From assembly GCA_900770255.1 (NCBI GenBank), contig CAAGJN010000056.1, positions 1 to 7,655 on the forward strand: 7,655 bases of DNA. The letters are read 5' to 3'. Positions 5,434 to 7,655 of the stretch are shown here, piece by piece (the first letter of the stretch is position 1; each line of letters opens with the position of its first letter). Source of the DNA: Clostridia bacterium (lineage in GTDB: Bacteria; Bacillota; Clostridia; Oscillospirales; Acutalibacteraceae). Position numbers and translations under genes: made by a program. The notes beneath the pieces are model-generated. The model saw only the letters and a list, made by a program, of their open reading frames with translations, ran no database searches and was not told where the DNA came from.

Positions 5434-6633
5434 ATGAGCACGGCAGGCATAGTTGCAGAATATAATCCGTTTCACAGCGGCCACGCCCGCCATATTGCGC
5501 GCACGCGCGAAAACGGAGCGGATGCGGTGGTGTGTGTGATGAGCAGCTGGTTCGTTCAGCGCGGCGAGCCTGCGCTGATGCACCCGAACGCAAGAGCCCG
5601 CATGGCGCTGATGAACGGCGCGGATCTTGTCCTTTCTTTGCCCGTGCCGTGGGCATGTTCGACGGCGCAGGTTTTTGCACGCGGAGCGGTTGGGCTGCTC
5701 GATGCGTCGGGCTGTATAGATACGCTCAGCTTCGGCAGCGAGTGCGCTGATCTTGAAAAGCTCACAGCCGCCTCAAAGGCGGTCGATGACTATACCGTGC
5801 GCGAGAGTCTCAGGGCAAATCTGCTCTCGGGTCTGAGCTTCGCATCGGCCAGACAGCGCGCTGTTGAGGATGTTGATGCGGAAACGGCCGAGGTTCTCTC
5901 GTCTCCAAACGATATCCTCGCGGTCGAATATATCCGCGCCATAGCGCAGCTGCGTTCAGGGCTTGTTCCGACTCCGGTCAAACGTGAGGGAGCGGGTCAC
6001 GACAGCCTCGACGCGAGCTTAGGCATTGCGAGCGCCTCGCTGATACGCGAGCGTATAAGATGCGGCGAAACTTTCGACGGGCTTATGCCCGAAAGCTGTG
6101 TGAGTATGCTGAACTCCGAGATACAGGCGGGCAGGGCGCCCGCAGATGTCAAAAAGCTTGAGACAGCGATCCTCGCGCGCCTGCGTTCAATGACTGCGCA
6201 GGAGATAGCCGCCGTGCCGGACATCTCGGAGGGGCTTGAAAACCGCATCTATTCCGCGTCGCGAACAGCGGCCTCTCTTGACGAGCTCTATTCTCTGATA
6301 AAGACCAAGCGATACTCTCACGCGCGTATAAGGCGCGCCGTTATGAGCGTGCTGTTGGGGCTCGCCGAGGGCGACAGCGACGGAATACCTCCGTATATCA
6401 GGGTCCTGGGCTTCAACGATATCGGCCGTGAAAAGCTCAGAGCCATGCGTACATTTTCAAAGCTGCCGATAGTCACGCGCGCGTCGGATCTCAAAAAGCT
6501 CGGCGAGCGTGCAAATCACATTTCACAGATCGAAGAGCGCGCGTCGAACCTCTTTGCGCTCGCTCTGCCGTGCCCGCAACCCTGCGGCGCGGAATATACC
6601 GACGAGATAGCGATCGTCACAGACCCCGTGTGA
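5434..6633 (+). CDS. tmcAL: tRNA(Met) cytidine acetate ligase TmcAL (YlbM family)
   Basis: This 399-residue cytoplasmic enzyme uses acetate and ATP to make N4-acetylcytidine at the wobble base (C34) of elongator tRNA-Met, as established for Bacillus subtilis TmcAL. The N-terminal nucleotidyltransferase signature is intact: GIVAEYNPFHSGH (5-17, with the HxGH motif at 14-17), then MSSWFVQRGEPA (36-47), LVLSLPVPWA (65-74) and SFGSE (99-103). PNDILAVEY (158-166) and the SASLIRE segment (200-206), equivalent to the family's second nucleotide-binding motif, follow. Length matches the family (about 400). ATG 5434 is chosen because GGGGAGG lies six bases upstream and the conserved protein begins directly after it; earlier in-frame starts (5317, 5401) would add an unconserved extension. 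No strong terminator follows, so transcription may continue into the RNHCP leader 35 bases on. Confidence 0.94.
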   Translation: MSTAGIVAEYNPFHSGHARHIARTRENGADAVVCVMSSWFVQRGEPALMHPNARARMALMNGADLVLSLPVPWACSTAQVFARGAVGLLDASGCIDTLSFGSECADLEKLTAASKAVDDYTVRESLRANLLSGLSFASARQRAVEDVDAETAEVLSSPNDILAVEYIRAIAQLRSGLVPTPVKREGAGHDSLDASLGIASASLIRERIRCGETFDGLMPESCVSMLNSEIQAGRAPADVKKLETAILARLRSMTAQEIAAVPDISEGLENRIYSASRTAASLDELYSLIKTKRYSHARIRRAVMSVLLGLAEGDSDGIPPYIRVLGFNDIGREKLRAMRTFSKLPIVTRASDLKKLGERANHISQIEERASNLFALALPCPQPCGAEYTDEIAIVTDPV

Positions 6634-6667
6634 ATGCGGCATAGCCGTTTCATATATTATTTAATTT

Positions 6668-6788
6668 AAAGGAGAAACCGTTTGAAACTAAACAAACTGT
6701 CAATGGAGAGTGTGCGCTGACCGGGAGGCCGGCAAATAACTTTCACACTCTGCCGATCCTCCCGCAGCCAACGCTTTCAGGAGGAAAA
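6668..6788 (+). promoter_or_regulatory. Structured leader of the RNHCP gene, candidate translational attenuator
   Basis: The leader holds a short reading frame (6682-6720) and complementary segments that cannot all pair at once. Structure I is a long hairpin: GCTG 6716-6719 with CAGC 6765-6768, CGGGAGG 6722-6728 with CCTCCCG 6758-6764, and CGGCA 6730-6734 with TGCCG 6751-6755, closing a 16-base loop. Structure II pairs AGAGTGTG (6707-6714, inside the short frame) with CACACTCT (6744-6751). This blocks structure I without a pseudoknot and frees TCCTCC (6757-6762) to pair with GGAGGA (6780-6785), the RNHCP ribosome site. No T-run follows the hairpins, so control would be at translation. I matched no known riboswitch class. 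The direction of switching is inferred. Confidence 0.6.
6682..6720 (+). CDS. Putative 12-residue leader peptide upstream of the RNHCP gene
   Basis: A TTG start at 6682 has AAAGGAG (6668-6674) seven bases upstream, an ideal spacing. The frame encodes MKLNKLSMESVR and stops at TGA 6718-6720. Its last codons contain the AGAGTGTG arm of structure II and its stop lies in the base of the structure I hairpin, so a translating or stalled ribosome would change which structure forms. The good ribosome site with no other gene nearby to use it is the main support. The non-ATG start and small size keep confidence moderate. Confidence 0.55.
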   Translation: MKLNKLSMESVR

Positions 6789-7214
6789 ATGAACCGCGAA
6801 AACAAACGTAAGCAGTACGAAAAGGGTTATTATAGAACCCATGCCTGCAGTGAGAGCTTTGTCTGCAAGGTATGCGGGCGCACGGTCGTGTCGGAGGGAG
6901 CGGGGAGCGATCACCGCAACCATTGCCCGAACTGTCTTGCGAGCCTGCATGTAGACGTCGAGCCCGGCGACAGAGCGTCGGACTGCGGCGGGATCATGGA
7001 GCCTATAGCCGTCTGGGTGCGAAAAAGCGGCGAGTGGGCGATAATCCACCGCTGCCGCCGATGCGGCGCAATATCGTCAAACAGGGTCGCCGCAGACGAT
7101 AACCCGATGAAGCTGATGAGCATCGCCATGAAGCCGCTGTGCTCTCCGCCGTTCCCGATAGAGCGCATTGAAGAGATGACCGCGCTCATGGGCGGCGACG
7201 GGAAGCTGAAATAA
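6789..7214 (+). CDS. RNHCP-domain protein, probable zinc-binding, function unknown
   Basis: This 141-residue soluble protein has the full RNHCP domain. FVCKVCG (24-30) and HRNHCPNCL (42-50) give two Cys pairs (C26/C29 and C46/C49). HVDVEPGDR (54-62) with C66 in DCGGIMEPI follows, then GEWAIIHRCRRCG (81-93) with C89/C92 and NRVAADDNP (98-106). The Cys spacing suggests at least one structural zinc site, more likely two. The C-terminal 30 residues are less conserved and end in a short helix. The family is widespread in bacteria but I know of no established function; a nucleic-acid or ribosome role would be a guess from the zinc-ribbon look. The ATG at 6789 has AGGAGG four bases upstream (6779-6784). 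Expression is probably controlled by the preceding leader. It lies downstream of tmcAL on the same strand with no clear promoter of its own. Confidence 0.92.
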   Translation: MNRENKRKQYEKGYYRTHACSESFVCKVCGRTVVSEGAGSDHRNHCPNCLASLHVDVEPGDRASDCGGIMEPIAVWVRKSGEWAIIHRCRRCGAISSNRVAADDNPMKLMSIAMKPLCSPPFPIERIEEMTALMGGDGKLK

Positions 7215-7217
7215 CCG

Positions 7218-7256
7218 AAAAAGGGGATGGCATTATGCCATCCCCTTAAACTTTTG
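7218..7256. terminator. Strong bidirectional intrinsic terminator
   Basis: A perfect 12-base-pair stem (7221-7232 with 7236-7247, arms AAGGGGATGGCA and TGCCATCCCCTT) closes a three-base loop. On the minus strand the stem runs straight into a T-run (CCCCTTTTT), ideal for the metalloregulator gene. On the plus strand the T-rich part (TT, then AAACTTTTG) is less regular but serves the RNHCP gene. It sits between two convergent genes, as expected. Confidence 0.9.
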
Positions 7257-7264
7257 TCATTTTA

Positions 7265-7630
7265 TTAAATTTTCTCTTGTACATGTGCCTTGATTGCTTG
7301 GAACGATTCGTCGCTTATGTCGTGCTCAATTTTGCACGCATCCTCGACTGCTGTTTTTTCATCGACTCCGAGGCGCATCAGAAACTCGGAGAGCAAGGTG
7401 TGGCGCTCGTATATTTTCTGCGCGATACTGAGTCCCTCGTCGGTCAGCGTCAGATAACCGTCCTTGTCCATGAGCAGATAGCCGCCCTGCTTGAGAAGCC
7501 CGACGGCACGGCTGACACTCGGCTTTGAAAAGCCCATATATTCAGCTACGTCGAGCGAACGCACGACGCCCTTTTTTGAAAGCACATAGATAGTTTCAAG
7601 ATACATTTCTCCCGATTCCTGCAAGTGCAT
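7265..7630 (-). CDS. Short DtxR-family metal-dependent transcriptional regulator
   Basis: This 121-residue repressor has an N-terminal winged helix-turn-helix (about 5-65, recognition segment SKPSVSRAVGLL at 35-46) and the metal-binding dimerisation domain (about 66-121), with no SH3-like third domain. Probable metal ligands are M9 (GEMYLETIY), H77 (ERHTLL), and C99, E102, H103 (DACKIEH). M, C, E, H is the DtxR/IdeR primary iron-site set, whereas MntR has Asp and Glu at the first two places; the compact size is MntR-like. Iron sensing is therefore favoured but not certain. E12 occupies the place of MntR E11, giving a mixed appearance. The ATG at 7630-7628 has GGAGGG six bases upstream. Only 25 bases upstream are visible, so promoter and partners are unknown; no iron-transport gene is in the window. 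Confidence 0.92.
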   Translation of the reverse strand: MHLQESGEMYLETIYVLSKKGVVRSLDVAEYMGFSKPSVSRAVGLLKQGGYLLMDKDGYLTLTDEGLSIAQKIYERHTLLSEFLMRLGVDEKTAVEDACKIEHDISDESFQAIKAHVQEKI

Positions 7631-7655
7631 AACTGTCCCTCCGGTCGAAGCTTTA

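Noticed and set aside
6636..6650. Small hairpin CGGC-ATA-GCCG plus TTT after tmcAL as a terminator
   Set aside because: Four base pairs and three T residues are too weak; read-through into the RNHCP leader is more likely.
6702..6762. Glycine-riboswitch-like words (GGAGAG, GGCAAAT, ACTCTG) in the RNHCP leader
   Set aside because: The core glycine aptamer segments are absent and the pairing pattern is different, so the likeness is superficial.

Overview
The window looks like a chromosomal segment of a moderately GC-rich Clostridia bacterium, possibly of the Oscillospirales or Ruminococcaceae type. The signs are strong GGAGG-type ribosome sites at nearly every start, AT-rich intergenic promoters of the sigma-A type, a TmcAL protein, an ECF-type BioY, and gut-style glycan genes. 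The taxonomic placement is an inference from gene content, not a measured result.

Layout, left to right. Positions 1-119 are the right end of an IS3-family insertion sequence: the last 18 codons of a transposase, a short spacer and a right terminal repeat. Next, on the minus strand, is a two-gene unit transcribed leftward: a cytoplasmic GH89 alpha-N-acetylglucosaminidase (2444-324) coupled by an ATGA overlap to a 55-residue protein (327-160). A plus-strand bioY (2620-3192) with a good extended -10 promoter follows. It ends convergently, with an 11-base overlap, on a second minus-strand operon (5294-3182). That operon encodes a CBM9-like domain protein, an N-acetylhexosamine 1-kinase (NahK) and an unrecognised 111-residue protein. 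Back-to-back, interleaved promoters near 5321-5373 serve this operon and the plus-strand tmcAL gene (5434-6633). After tmcAL comes a structured leader with a 12-codon upstream reading frame and mutually exclusive hairpins, then a gene for an RNHCP-domain zinc-finger-like protein (6789-7214). A strong bidirectional terminator separates this from a short DtxR-type metalloregulator gene (7630-7265, minus strand).

How the genes may work together: GH89 enzymes release GlcNAc from alpha-linked glycoconjugates and NahK turns GlcNAc or GalNAc into the 1-phosphate. The two minus-strand operons can therefore form a short intracellular amino-sugar salvage route, with a cytoplasmic carbohydrate-binding-like protein of unknown role. 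BioY (biotin uptake), TmcAL (ac4C34 in elongator tRNA-Met) and the metalloregulator are housekeeping neighbours. The most unusual element is the leader in front of the RNHCP gene. Its layout resembles the translational attenuators of antibiotic-inducible ribosome-protection and methylase genes, but I do not recognise it as a described element.
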